From Flavobacterium foetidum (lineage in GTDB: Bacteria > Bacteroidota > Bacteroidia > Flavobacteriales > Flavobacteriaceae), in NCBI RefSeq assembly GCF_004634245.1, contig NZ_SJTF01000002.1, forward strand, positions 248,001 to 312,000: 64,000 nt of DNA, read 5' to 3'. The notes below the pieces were generated by a model, which saw only the letters and a program-made list of their open reading frames with translations, searched no databases and was not told where the DNA came from. Positions 52,614 to 62,010 of this stretch are shown here, one piece after another; position 1 is the stretch's first letter; each line of letters starts with the position of its first letter. The translations under genes and the position numbers were made by a program.

Positions 52614-53126
52614 TTAATAATTAGGAACAACCATTTCTATATCTTTAATGATGTGTTGTCCATAGTATTCTTTTTCTTCCTCTGTCCAACGCCCATCATT
52701 TTTGCGAAGCAATTCAACTACTTTTTGTTGAGGTATTTCAACTTCCCAATAAATAATTAAAACAAGAGGATTCTTTTTTTCTTTTATTTTATTTTTCTTT
52801 TGTAGCTTACTATAAAAATTTAATGATATACTTTTATTAAAATTTATATTCCAGCCGGATGATCCTGAATAAGCTTTTACATCGATTTCTAAATCGTTTA
52901 ATAAAACACTAAGAGGCTTGCCTTTATAAAAATCTTTATTTGTCAATAAAAAATTGGTTTGTAAGTATTTTAGCGTATCTCCTTCAAATTTATGCAAAGG
53001 CTCATAATTTGGATTATTATATTTCGAGCTCTTAGTTTTTTCTTGTTGAGCGCTAAGAATCTCTTGCTTTGATTTACAGGAAACCAAAACAATTAGTACT
53101 ATAAAAAATATTTTTTTCATTTTCAT
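52614..53126 (-). CDS. Lipoprotein of unknown function
   Basis: A 170-aa protein with signal MKMKKIFFIVLIVLVSC (lipid Cys17, KSKQEIL follows) and an alpha/beta mature part with VLIIYWEVEIPQQKVVELLRKNDGRWTEEEKEYYGQHIIKDIEMV. It lies 7 bp downstream of the Cys-rich JAMM-like gene, so it could be a partner or immunity-type protein for it; that is inferred from position only. Confidence 0.7.
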   Translation of the reverse strand: MKMKKIFFIVLIVLVSCKSKQEILSAQQEKTKSSKYNNPNYEPLHKFEGDTLKYLQTNFLLTNKDFYKGKPLSVLLNDLEIDVKAYSGSSGWNINFNKSISLNFYSKLQKKNKIKEKKNPLVLIIYWEVEIPQQKVVELLRKNDGRWTEEEKEYYGQHIIKDIEMVVPNY

Positions 53127-53133
53127 TTTTTAT

Positions 53134-54228
53134 TTAATTGCAGTCGTTTATTATAATAATAGTATTTCCATTAATATCATTGCCAACTACTTTGATGTCG
53201 ATTTTTTTAAAATTAATTGTTGTAGCATCTGTTTTTAATAGCGATACCCCAGCATCCTGCAATATCAGGGTAGTTGCTCTAGTGTAGGCTTCTTGTGGTG
53301 TATATCCTTGTCTTTGCAGATCAAAATTTACATCTCTAAAATAATCTCCAACAGTTGTTCCCTCTTTAAAATTATTATCACTTCCAACACATCCTGGATT
53401 GTTATTAAAAAAATCGTTTAACTTACTTGGATCATCAATATACAAGGCATATATGTTTCCATCAAAAGATGATACATAAGAAGTTGTAAAACCACTCATA
53501 AGATTTCTTCTAGTATTTAGAGCAAACAAATCTTGCGCCGAAGGAGCAAAAGTACCAGGAGCAGGATGATCGTGCAAATCAGCTACTACGTTAATCGTAT
53601 AATCAGCGGCGGGCAAGCCTGTAGCGGTTCCCTCTCTTATTGGAGTTGTACTAATCACCCCGTTTACATTCTTAATATTAAAACCGTGTTCCAACTGTTG
53701 AGAATAAGGTGGCTCATTACTTGGAAACAATACTGGCATTTGTGACATAGTTGTCGTTACTGCATTGTTATTGAACAAGTTGGTCGCTGCCACTCCAGCG
53801 GCTATCGAAGCAGCTGGACAAGGATCTGGATCTGGATTTGGATTAGTTGGAGGGTCTGGATTTCCGTAACATTGCTGAGGAAAATAATAACAATAATTGT
53901 TATCAACCCCATAACATACATCATAATTGTAAGCTTGACTACTGTAGTCACAAGGGTCGTTAGAATCACAACTCTGGGGATTACATACACAAGGATTATA
54001 ACTGTTACTAAACAGGTCACAAGGGTCGTTAGAATCACAACTCTGAGGATTACATACACAGGGATCATAACTGCTACTGAGCGGGTCGCAAGGATTATAA
54101 GAATCAGGTTCGTCATCACAATTTATACAAACCTCGTCTAAATCTCCACCATTTATCTGACCATACATACTTGATGCCCCAATAAACAAAAATAAGAACG
54201 TCAAAGCTAAGATATAATTTTTTTTCAT
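53134..54228 (-). CDS. Secreted Cys/Asp-rich repeat protein with JAMM-like domain
   Basis: A 364-aa protein. A signal peptide (ILALTFLFLFIGASSMYGQ) is followed by a region of about 100 residues with 23-residue repeats rich in Cys, Asn, Asp and Pro (NDPCDLFSNSYNPCVCNPQS), a Pro/Asp spacer (NPDPPTNPNPDPDP) and a C-terminal domain. The domain has VVADLHDHPAPGTFAPSAQDLFAL, an HxHP...SxxD motif like JAMM/MPN zinc peptidases, with one residue more than the classical spacing. A Glu upstream (QLEHGF) could complete the site. It is probably exported. It is 5 bp downstream of the Sel1/T9SS gene. Confidence 0.75.
   Translation of the reverse strand: MKKNYILALTFLFLFIGASSMYGQINGGDLDEVCINCDDEPDSYNPCDPLSSSYDPCVCNPQSCDSNDPCDLFSNSYNPCVCNPQSCDSNDPCDYSSQAYNYDVCYGVDNNYCYYFPQQCYGNPDPPTNPNPDPDPCPAASIAAGVAATNLFNNNAVTTTMSQMPVLFPSNEPPYSQQLEHGFNIKNVNGVISTTPIREGTATGLPAADYTINVVADLHDHPAPGTFAPSAQDLFALNTRRNLMSGFTTSYVSSFDGNIYALYIDDPSKLNDFFNNNPGCVGSDNNFKEGTTVGDYFRDVNFDLQRQGYTPQEAYTRATTLILQDAGVSLLKTDATTINFKKIDIKVVGNDINGNTIIIINDCN
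53948..54107 (-). repeat. 69-bp coding tandem repeat
   Basis: Two full copies and one partial copy of a 69-bp unit (period from 53948 to 54017) encode the 23-residue Cys-rich repeats. The first two differ at only a few positions, suggesting recent duplication and possible copy-number variation. Confidence 0.8.
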
Positions 54229-54233
54229 AGTTC

Positions 54234-55769
54234 TTATTTTTTTATTAATAGTAGCTTTTTGACTTCTTTACCATAAATGAGATGCAATATATAGTATCCT
54301 ACAGGTGCATTTAATGCCAATGTTTTGATTTGGTGGCCTTCATTCAGATTTTTCCACTCCTGACTGTAGAGCTTTGTGCCATTTATATAATAAATAGTCA
54401 GATCTACGTCAGCAGATTTTGCAAGATCAAAACTCAGGTTAAATTCCGTTAGAACAGGATTTGGATAAACAACAGTCGAAGAAATTATTTGATTAGATTG
54501 CAATTCCTCGGTTTGTTTTCTCTCTAAAATTAAATACATTGGTTTTTCGTTTTCTCGTTCTCTTATGTTGTATAGCTGCAGATTGCCTGCCATAAACAAT
54601 AATCCCTCTATCTGCAACAACTGAAGTTTTGCTACCTTAAATTCATAGGTATTGAGCCTTCCCTTGTAAAAATGCTCTGTTCTATCAATTTTAGAATTAT
54701 GAAAAACAACGGCATCATCTTGAATTTCCGCACTAATGACCGCTGTATCACCAGCAGTTTCCCTCCACTCCCCAACGAGTTTCTTCCCATCCTGCTTTAG
54801 AATTAGATCTAAGGGTGTCCTGCTTAAGACGTTTTGCCCACTCCAATCGTAACGCAATAAATAACCTGAATAATGGCCACTTATATTTTCCTTAATAGGC
54901 TGTTGTTTTACTTTCACGAAAGTTCCAGGCTCATCAGTCCCATTAATAGTTATTATTTCTGAGATAGGCGCTGATACGGTTTTTGTCTGATTAGGTTTTA
55001 CATTTTCGGCTTCAGGGTCATCGAGTTCCATTTGAGATGGTTTTACGCCCATTGCTGCAGATTTCTTAAGGTAGTTTTTTGCTTTTTCTAAGTCTATGCT
55101 GACCCCATATCCATTACGGTAGCATAAACCGAGCATATACATTGCCCAAGGGTCATTTTTTTTTGCGGCTAATTCAAATTGCTGAACTGCTAAATTATAG
55201 TCCTGCGTAAAACCAAAACCTTTGTAGTACATGTATCCTAAGTTATAAAGGCAGTGTGCGCTTCCTTTTTCAGCACCTTTACTGAAAATACTACTTGCTA
55301 AAGGGTAATTTTGAGAAACCCCATTTCCTTTCATAATCATACTTCCCCAAGAATTATAAGCATTGATATAGCCGGCGTTTGCTGCTTTTTCAAAACAGGC
55401 TACCGCTTTTGAAGCATTTTCGTTGTTACCTATTTCTTTATATAGTATCCCTAAGTTATACCAGGCTTTGGAATAACCATTTGCAGCTGCTTTTTCTAGC
55501 CATTTAATACTTTCCTGTTCGTCTGAAGCAACAGCTATTCCCTTGAGATAGAGCACTCCTAATCCGTTCATAGCTTCAGCGTTTCCCTGAGAAGCGAGTT
55601 CCTGATAAACTGCTAAACCTGCCTTGGGATTGTAGGTTTTGCTGCCCTCCGTAAGCTGCCGTCTTGCTGAGGCGAATGTTTTCTTAAGATCTTGATTTTC
55701 CTGCGAATAGGCCAGCATACTGCCTAGAAGCAACAGTGCGCACACTCTTTTTTTTGTAGTTTTTTTCAT
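54234..55769 (-). CDS. Sel1-repeat protein with T9SS type A sorting domain
   Basis: A 511-aa protein. After a signal peptide (RVCALLLLGSMLAYSQ) come about six Sel1-like repeats (NAEAMNGLGVLYLKGIAVASDEQESIKWLEKAA and similar, to residue 245), a beta-rich middle and a C-terminal type IX secretion sorting domain (VVYPNPVLTEFNLSFDL...GYYILHLIYGKEVKKLLLIKK). It should be exported across the outer membrane and surface-attached. The JAMM-like gene follows closely. Confidence 0.88.
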   Translation of the reverse strand: MKKTTKKRVCALLLLGSMLAYSQENQDLKKTFASARRQLTEGSKTYNPKAGLAVYQELASQGNAEAMNGLGVLYLKGIAVASDEQESIKWLEKAAANGYSKAWYNLGILYKEIGNNENASKAVACFEKAANAGYINAYNSWGSMIMKGNGVSQNYPLASSIFSKGAEKGSAHCLYNLGYMYYKGFGFTQDYNLAVQQFELAAKKNDPWAMYMLGLCYRNGYGVSIDLEKAKNYLKKSAAMGVKPSQMELDDPEAENVKPNQTKTVSAPISEIITINGTDEPGTFVKVKQQPIKENISGHYSGYLLRYDWSGQNVLSRTPLDLILKQDGKKLVGEWRETAGDTAVISAEIQDDAVVFHNSKIDRTEHFYKGRLNTYEFKVAKLQLLQIEGLLFMAGNLQLYNIRERENEKPMYLILERKQTEELQSNQIISSTVVYPNPVLTEFNLSFDLAKSADVDLTIYYINGTKLYSQEWKNLNEGHQIKTLALNAPVGYYILHLIYGKEVKKLLLIKK

Positions 55770-55890
55770 TGATTGGTTTATATTAGGTGTTAGTAATTAT
55801 TCCAAGTTTTTATTAGTTTAGAAAAGTGATCTTTAAGCATCTTAACACTCAATTCCTTTTTATTTTTGTTCTCTGAAAGAGACTTTGTGT

Positions 55891-57147
55891 TTACCACGTC
55901 AAAGAATTTTTAATTTTGTTTTTTTTAAGTCGACTGCTGTTTATATCATCAAGTTTCTGCAGTAGTTCGGGCTTTTTTTTCTCTATATCACGACTTCTAA
56001 AAATGTTTTCAGGAGTGTGATACATTTTTGCTATTTCTTTGGATACCAATACTTTTAGATGATAGTTAGAAAATTGATTAACAGTGTCTTTCTTGTCTAA
56101 ATCTTTTATTAATCCTTCAGCTTCTAATTGCGCCCAATTTCTTATGGCTTCTTTCCTTGCTTCACTTATATTTTTATTCATCAGCCATTTATCAACCTGT
56201 TCTGGTGTCAAAATTTGGGTTATATCACTGTATTCTGAAGGAACCATTTTTGGGATAGCAGTAGTTTCTGAATTCTCAAATCGAATTAGCTCGTATTGTT
56301 TATATTTAAATAAAAGAGAGTCTATTTGTTTTTTATCGAGTTCCATTATTTTAGCATATTTTATCACAGACGCATATTTGTTATTCTTGTAAGTGCCATC
56401 AGAAAGTATATTTACATGTGTCAATACAGATGGTTCATTAAGCGCTATTTTTTTTCCAAAAAAGTCACCTTTTTTTTTGTCATACAATTCTGCTTTTTTA
56501 TCCAAAAAACTGTTTCTCGACAAGTAATAATTAAAAATTTTAGTAAATTCAGTTTTGTCATTTTTATCTTCAACCAGTTTATACTGTTTTATTTTTACCC
56601 AATCTTTTTTTGCGTCTTCTGTTGATTGTTCCTGATAGATAATTTTAATCAGCGACACATATTGTTCTTTTGCTAGAATGCTATTTAGTCTTTTATTATA
56701 AAGCTGAATGGTTTCTTTCAACGGCAGTTGTTCAATGGCAGACAAAGAGTCATTTTGTTTTCGTATTGCAATAATCTGTGAAGGCGCCAGATTTAATTCC
56801 ATTGCAAACTGCAGTGCTACTAAATAACGATTGTCTTTATTTAAAGCGTAGCCATAGCGATCTAATTCTTCTGGGGATAAAATTGGTTTTAAAAAATCAG
56901 TATCAATGGTATAATAAGATCTTAAATTAATAAGATTCAGGTTTTTGGTAAGATTAATATTGGCAAGGCTATCTGCAATCAATAGTTTTTGACCAATTTT
57001 GAACTGTTGGTCTTCAGATAAATTCACTTTTGAATTCACTTCATCAATCTTTAAAATAATATGAGCTTTAAAATATTTACTTAGATTTTGGCTTAGCTGT
57101 GCCTGGGATAATAAAGGCATAAGTAGTAATAGAAATAGTTTTTTCAT
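55891..57147 (-). CDS. Secreted helical protein of unknown function
   Basis: A 418-aa protein from MKKLFLLLLMPLLSQAQ (signal peptide); a TTG two codons earlier is less likely. It is almost entirely alpha-helical, with repeated short motifs of the LTxxQ kind (LSEDQQFKIGQKL, LSPEELDRYGYAL, LTPEQVDKWLMN) that recall Spy/CpxP-type periplasmic helical proteins. No catalytic motif is seen. Confidence 0.68.
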   Translation of the reverse strand: MKKLFLLLLMPLLSQAQLSQNLSKYFKAHIILKIDEVNSKVNLSEDQQFKIGQKLLIADSLANINLTKNLNLINLRSYYTIDTDFLKPILSPEELDRYGYALNKDNRYLVALQFAMELNLAPSQIIAIRKQNDSLSAIEQLPLKETIQLYNKRLNSILAKEQYVSLIKIIYQEQSTEDAKKDWVKIKQYKLVEDKNDKTEFTKIFNYYLSRNSFLDKKAELYDKKKGDFFGKKIALNEPSVLTHVNILSDGTYKNNKYASVIKYAKIMELDKKQIDSLLFKYKQYELIRFENSETTAIPKMVPSEYSDITQILTPEQVDKWLMNKNISEARKEAIRNWAQLEAEGLIKDLDKKDTVNQFSNYHLKVLVSKEIAKMYHTPENIFRSRDIEKKKPELLQKLDDINSSRLKKNKIKNSLTW

Positions 57148-57187
57148 TTTCAAAAATTAAGATTGTTGTTAAATTGCCTCCAAAATT

Positions 57188-58753
57188 TTAATACCAGGTT
57201 CTTTCTCCATTATCATCGACAGTAAAAGGACGTTCTAATTTTTTTTTGGAATCACCTGCAAGAAAAAGAAGCAGAGAATTTTTAGGCACTTTTGTAAAAA
57301 GCATTGATGCAGTAGGTAATTTCACTTCTCTCGCATCAACAAGTTTCCAGCCGTTGTTCCAATAAAAGAGTTTGTAGGTTACTCCAATTTTAAATTTGAG
57401 GTATCTGTCCGCTTCTTTAATTATTACATCTCTATTATTTTCCAAATCAGGAACCAATACTCTTGAGCCTTTATCTCGAACTAACACGGGTGCCCCGGCG
57501 GGAATCAGTTTTCCATTACTATAATAGTGAGGAATTAAAACGGTATTTTTGCAAATTGAGCTAAAAGTTGTTTGCCCATTTTCAACCTTTCCCCACCAAA
57601 AAGGTCTCCACTTCAGACCGTTAAATGTAGTGGCATAAACAATTTTATGATCAGTTGCAGAAGAATACAAAGGGCAGTTGACATTAGAAGTTTCCCAGTA
57701 TTCATTGGTTACGTCAATATAATTTTGTTGTTGCAGAATACCTTCGGGAATATTGTTAACATCTTCAAAACTCGCTAATGTTTCAGATCTTTTTGAATAA
57801 GTTAAACGAAGGACTTTAGCAGGTTCTCTTTGTAAATTTTCTCCAAAATTTTTAGAACCAAAATCGCAATTATAAGCTTTCATTGTATTGTCAAAAATGG
57901 TATTCATAAAATGTCCTCCCGTTGATGTCGCCCAAAAGGGAATTACATTGACGGACGCAGGAATTCCTTGAGAGCGCATTGTAAGAACACTTAAATCAGC
58001 AATATCAGTACATGGACCTGCTTTTCTGAATAATAGCTGCAGACCTCCTAATCTGGGCAGAGGCTCTTTTCGCTGCTCTCCCCAGGTGTTAGTAAACCAG
58101 ATATCGTAATCATCTTTTACATAATATAAAGTTGATTTGAAGTCTTGTTTTGTAATCTGATCATTAATCCACCCAAACTTTTCTGAATAATCAGTACGCC
58201 AGTCTTGAACAGGTTCCACACTAACTCTATAGGGCAGAATGTATTCGCAAAAATCATCAAAGGAAGCTTTTTTTATTGCCGAAGAGTTCCATGCTTTAAA
58301 AGCATTTTCTAAATTTCGAATTAAATAATCACCTTTGATGGTTTCGATATCTTTGTAAATAATTGCTTTAGTTCTGCATCCCGGATTTTGCTGTTTAATT
58401 ATATCTAGTGCTTTTTGTGCTTGAGCGTAATCAGGATAATCTAGTTCATTGTAAGCTATTTTTCTTCCCTGAGCATCTTCCCAATAGAAATCAGATGAAA
58501 AATGGATATCCATATTGGCAATCAAAAACTGCATGGCTTTTGCTTTTAGCGGATCGCCGGTATTTTTACTGTATTCCAACGCTTTTTCCAATTCCTGTCT
58601 GTTGCTTCCTGCTTTTTTTAAAACGCTTTCAACATCATAAGCAGAATATTGTGCCTTAGCTAAAAAAGGAATAAGAAAGAATGTTGCAAGGACTTTAGAG
58701 ATTCGAATGATAGAACATTGGAACTTACTTGTTTTTTGTCGTTTTTTAATCAT
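57188..58753 (-). CDS. Exported transglutaminase-like domain protein
   Basis: A 521-aa protein with a signal sequence after a basic N-terminus (ISKVLATFFLIPFLAKAQ). A transglutaminase-like core is centred on GPCTDIADLSVLTMRSQGIPASVNVIPFWATSTGGHFMNTIFDNTMKAYNCDFGS, giving the Cys - His - Asp order of the papain-like fold. A beta-rich C-terminal part follows. It could be a peptidase or cross-linker acting on secreted proteins. It lies 34 bp upstream of the helical protein gene. Confidence 0.82.
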   Translation of the reverse strand: MIKKRQKTSKFQCSIIRISKVLATFFLIPFLAKAQYSAYDVESVLKKAGSNRQELEKALEYSKNTGDPLKAKAMQFLIANMDIHFSSDFYWEDAQGRKIAYNELDYPDYAQAQKALDIIKQQNPGCRTKAIIYKDIETIKGDYLIRNLENAFKAWNSSAIKKASFDDFCEYILPYRVSVEPVQDWRTDYSEKFGWINDQITKQDFKSTLYYVKDDYDIWFTNTWGEQRKEPLPRLGGLQLLFRKAGPCTDIADLSVLTMRSQGIPASVNVIPFWATSTGGHFMNTIFDNTMKAYNCDFGSKNFGENLQREPAKVLRLTYSKRSETLASFEDVNNIPEGILQQQNYIDVTNEYWETSNVNCPLYSSATDHKIVYATTFNGLKWRPFWWGKVENGQTTFSSICKNTVLIPHYYSNGKLIPAGAPVLVRDKGSRVLVPDLENNRDVIIKEADRYLKFKIGVTYKLFYWNNGWKLVDAREVKLPTASMLFTKVPKNSLLLFLAGDSKKKLERPFTVDDNGERTWY

Positions 58754-58803
58754 ACATCTTATTGATTATAAATTTATAATTTGATTTGTTCTCAGTGTTT
58801 TGT

Positions 58804-60666
58804 TTAGTCAGCCGTTGGTTTTTGGATGGAATTTGTTTTTTCTAGATTGTTTAACAAAATCCGACATATCTTTTTATATCGATTCGCTTTTTCGGATGGG
58901 ATTTTTGGCTGGAGCTGAATAATTTCATTTGCAAGGATGGTCGCTTTAGAAGTTTCATTATTTTTTAAATAAGCTCTTAGAAGTTTCATTCGATAAGAAA
59001 ACTTTAATGGGTGTAAGGACGTAAGGGTTTCATAGTGCTGGACTGCTTTTGGATATTGCTTTAATCTTTCATAGCAGACTCCAATTCCATAATAAACATC
59101 GGGCAAGGTGCTTCGCATCTGCGCTTTTTTGAAGCAGTCTAATGATTTTATGTATAAATGCTTTTGAAAATAAATATCTCCGTAGTTTTTCCAATAATTT
59201 GGATCTTCTTTTAAAAAAGGTTCTAAAGAGGACATAATTAGCAAAGCTTGATCATACTGTCCTGCTTCTTTTAGTAATTGTGCTTTTTTGTTTTGCCTGT
59301 CCGCATAAGCCATTCCACAAACCAAAGAGAATAAATACAAATTGGCAATAAAAATTACTGCCTTTGAAAATATTGAAAAAGCTTTTTTATTTTGAATTAA
59401 ATCTAGATTTACAAAAAAATCCATTTTTTTAGAACTGCTACAAATGATGGCAGTATAAATGACGCACAAACACATTGCAGGTACAATCTGTATAGTTGAG
59501 TTAACCATCGACATCGCGATAAAAGATACAATTCCGGCATAAGCTAAAATAAAATTGCTGTTTTGTAAATGAGAATCGGTGTTGGGATTCAAATCATTTT
59601 GATTTACTTTGCTTCTCCGTAATGTTAAAAGAATGGAACCGAAAAACAGCAAAATCAGTAATAAGCCTATCATGCCTCCTTCAACAGCATTGTGCAATAT
59701 TTCGTTATGTGGCATAATTACAGAACCAGCATTAGCTATTTCTTCTGCTGTAGCTTTTCCCTGCTTAATATAATTAGACTGATGTAAGTTGTATTCTTTC
59801 TCAAAAAAACCATAGCCATGGCCAGCCAATGGTTTCTCCAACGCCATTACAGCAGAAACCTTCCATATAAATTTCCGCCCATCTGCCGAAGCCTTTTTGG
59901 CGTTATACAATTGAGAGCTTAAAGGAATAATAATCAGCACCCCCAGAATTGATAAGGCTTTAGTAGCAGTGCGATTTTTGGGGTTTCTTATCCAATTGAT
60001 AAATTGGTATTCTAAACTATAAAAAACAATTGCTGAAAAAATTATACCGATAAAGGCTGTCCTGCATTTGAGCAGCAACAATGCAATGAGCAATGATAAA
60101 AAGCCTGTGAGAATGATTTTCTTATATTGGGTCTTAAATAAATACAGGAATATAGGAAAGGTAAGTGCTAAAAAAATCGCCGTTATATTGGGATTGTTCC
60201 AGCTGCCTGTAACGTTGTAAAATTTATTTCCGCTTTTAAATACTCCATAAAACTGTAAAATACAATAAATTGATTCTATAGTTGCAATTGTTGCAATTCC
60301 AATAAAAAATGATTTGAATTTAAAGCTTGACGTACTAAAAACTGTGGTTGATCTAATAAGTAAAAAATATAGTGTAATACTGTAAATTGTAAAAATGAGT
60401 GTCGCTCTATTTATCAGATAATTAGAAAAAACATATAAACACCAAAAGGCAAATATGAGTATTGGCATTTTTAGGATAAATTGTTTGTTGGTGGTTAAAG
60501 GACAAATAGAAATAACTGTAAAAACAAAAACAGTTAAACAGAATCCATAATATGCGGTAGCTGTTGAGAGATAATAATAATTGGTATTGAGAAGCGTGAA
60601 AGCTATCATAACAAGAAGCAGTATGTGCAGTATTCTATCAGAAATAAATAATAATTTCATTTTCAT
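58804..60666 (-). CDS. O-antigen ligase/polymerase-like membrane protein with TPR tail
   Basis: A 620-aa protein from MKMKLLFISDRILHI (an ATG at 60687 would add seven residues). About eleven to twelve membrane helices carry a Wzy_C/WaaL-like large loop (GHGYGFFEKEYNLHQSNYIKQG...MPHNEILHNAVEGGMIGLLLILLF). A cytoplasmic or periplasmic TPR tail (about 480-600; YWKNYGDIYFQKHLYIKSLDCFKKAQ) follows. Such proteins polymerise or ligate surface glycans or glycosylate secreted proteins. It heads the minus-strand surface cluster. Confidence 0.85.
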   Translation of the reverse strand: MKMKLLFISDRILHILLLVMIAFTLLNTNYYYLSTATAYYGFCLTVFVFTVISICPLTTNKQFILKMPILIFAFWCLYVFSNYLINRATLIFTIYSITLYFLLIRSTTVFSTSSFKFKSFFIGIATIATIESIYCILQFYGVFKSGNKFYNVTGSWNNPNITAIFLALTFPIFLYLFKTQYKKIILTGFLSLLIALLLLKCRTAFIGIIFSAIVFYSLEYQFINWIRNPKNRTATKALSILGVLIIIPLSSQLYNAKKASADGRKFIWKVSAVMALEKPLAGHGYGFFEKEYNLHQSNYIKQGKATAEEIANAGSVIMPHNEILHNAVEGGMIGLLLILLFFGSILLTLRRSKVNQNDLNPNTDSHLQNSNFILAYAGIVSFIAMSMVNSTIQIVPAMCLCVIYTAIICSSSKKMDFFVNLDLIQNKKAFSIFSKAVIFIANLYLFSLVCGMAYADRQNKKAQLLKEAGQYDQALLIMSSLEPFLKEDPNYWKNYGDIYFQKHLYIKSLDCFKKAQMRSTLPDVYYGIGVCYERLKQYPKAVQHYETLTSLHPLKFSYRMKLLRAYLKNNETSKATILANEIIQLQPKIPSEKANRYKKICRILLNNLEKTNSIQKPTAD

Positions 60667-60687
60667 AAATATGTAGGAAATAAGCAT

Positions 60688-61926
60688 TTATATTATTTTA
60701 AGTAATCCATTTCTTTGTTGAAACAAATCAAGGTCATATTAGAATGCAGAATAGACCACAATTAACTTAGGACAAAAGAGAAGTATTTTACTTTCTATTT
60801 TTAATCCAAGTATGGACTGCAATTTATTTAAATTATCAATTTATATAACAAGAATAAACTTTCATAATTAAAATAAAACATAATATTATTTCCTACAAAT
60901 TTAACAATAGATTATGCAATATATACATTTTTGTAAATAAAATAACACAAGGGGTTAATTATAAAAAATATAAAAATATTTTAACAATAATAAATAAGTA
61001 AGAAAGTCTTAACTATTAGAAAACTCAAATAGTTACTATAATTACTACATTTTTATAAAAATAAAATTTAAGTTTTTAAATGCTAGCAGTATTGAAACGT
61101 AAATAAATAACGATTAAATTAATTAAAAATTAACATTTATAAAACAAGAATAATCTCACTTATAAATGTATTATAGAAGTCACTATCTTCGTACAACAGA
61201 ATCCAAATGAAAACAAAAAGGCATTTAGATAATCCTAATCACTTTTGTGCAAATTGGACATTATTAACAAATAAACCATTCACATGAAGTAGATAGACAT
61301 TCCCAAATTCATAAAGCAAATGAAAGACAGACACTATATAGTGTAAGCTAACTTTAAAATAAGAATAAGAGAAAGAAGTAATAGCAATATAATATTGTTG
61401 TAAAAACACTAGCAATTATTGGTTTTTCATTTTTTCCAATGTTTCTGCATTATCGGTTCTCTAGGTGTGAAATAAAATGTTATTGGAATTCTGTCTTTTG
61501 TAATGAGTGGCTGGACTTTGAATCCGTAAAAATAGTTTCACATACTAGCTGTATTTATTCTCCTTTTTTCTCTTAAGAATTTTGCAGTTGGCTATGCGTA
61601 TAGTATTGCGTACTGCAACTGTAAATAAATCAGTTATCCATTCCATTTCAAAGCAAAAATCTTTAAAATAAGAACTTATAATCTCAAACAACTCATAAAT
61701 CCAACTTCTAATCTTACGTAATTACAAAGCATATGTGCTGCTTATTAGTTTACAAAACAAATTTACTTAACCTCTGTTTTTTTTTATGCTATACCAACTA
61801 GCATCTTAAATTAATTACAATTGTTTTAAATCTATATTTAGTAAAACAATCCAAGAGACATTAAAAGCTACATTTATAACAGAATAAGTTTTTGTCAATT
61901 AAAAATTGAGATGAATTGATAACTTT
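60688..61926. other. 1.24-kb AT-rich gene-free stretch
   Basis: No coding frame of note. Seen inside are a -7-like box on the minus strand (TAAATTTG, 60896-60903) that could serve the O-antigen-ligase-like gene, a perfect 14-bp palindrome ACACTATATAGTGT (61331-61344) and a 10-bp hairpin TTTGCAGTTG/CAACTGTAAA (61581-61625). It may contain a small RNA or be decayed mobile DNA. Confidence 0.5.
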
Positions 61927-62010
61927 ACTAGAACACAAAAAAGCCTTTCAAGATTTACTCTCAAAAGGCTTTCTCTCTACAAATTAACAGGCAAAACTAT
62001 TTCCATCCGC
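61927..62010. repeat. 84-bp direct repeat, right copy
   Basis: The partner of 51691-51774 (80 of 84 positions identical by eye). This copy carries the true 3' end (GWK-stop) and the terminator of the TolC-like gene, so it is the native context for that half. Confidence 0.85.
61935..61972 (-). terminator. Rho-independent terminator of the second RND operon
   Basis: On the minus strand AAAGCCTTT and AAAGGCTTT form a 9-bp stem with a loop of about 15 nt, followed by six T. It lies 25 bp after the TolC-like stop. An identical hairpin sits orphaned at 51698-51736. Confidence 0.82.

Noticed and set aside
53948..54107. Possible CRISPR-like repeat array
   Set aside because: The units are contiguous with no spacers, are in frame and encode a protein repeat; no cas genes are present.
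53872..54141. Plus-strand ORF of 89 codons with Thr/Ile/Val repeats
   Set aside because: It is the antisense shadow of the Cys-rich repeats on the minus strand; its repetitive look comes from the 69-bp coding repeat.
61207..61287. 26-codon ORF (MKTKRHLDNPNHFCANW...) in the AT-rich stretch
   Set aside because: Too short, with no signal or supporting context; it could be a fragment, but there is no evidence of coding.
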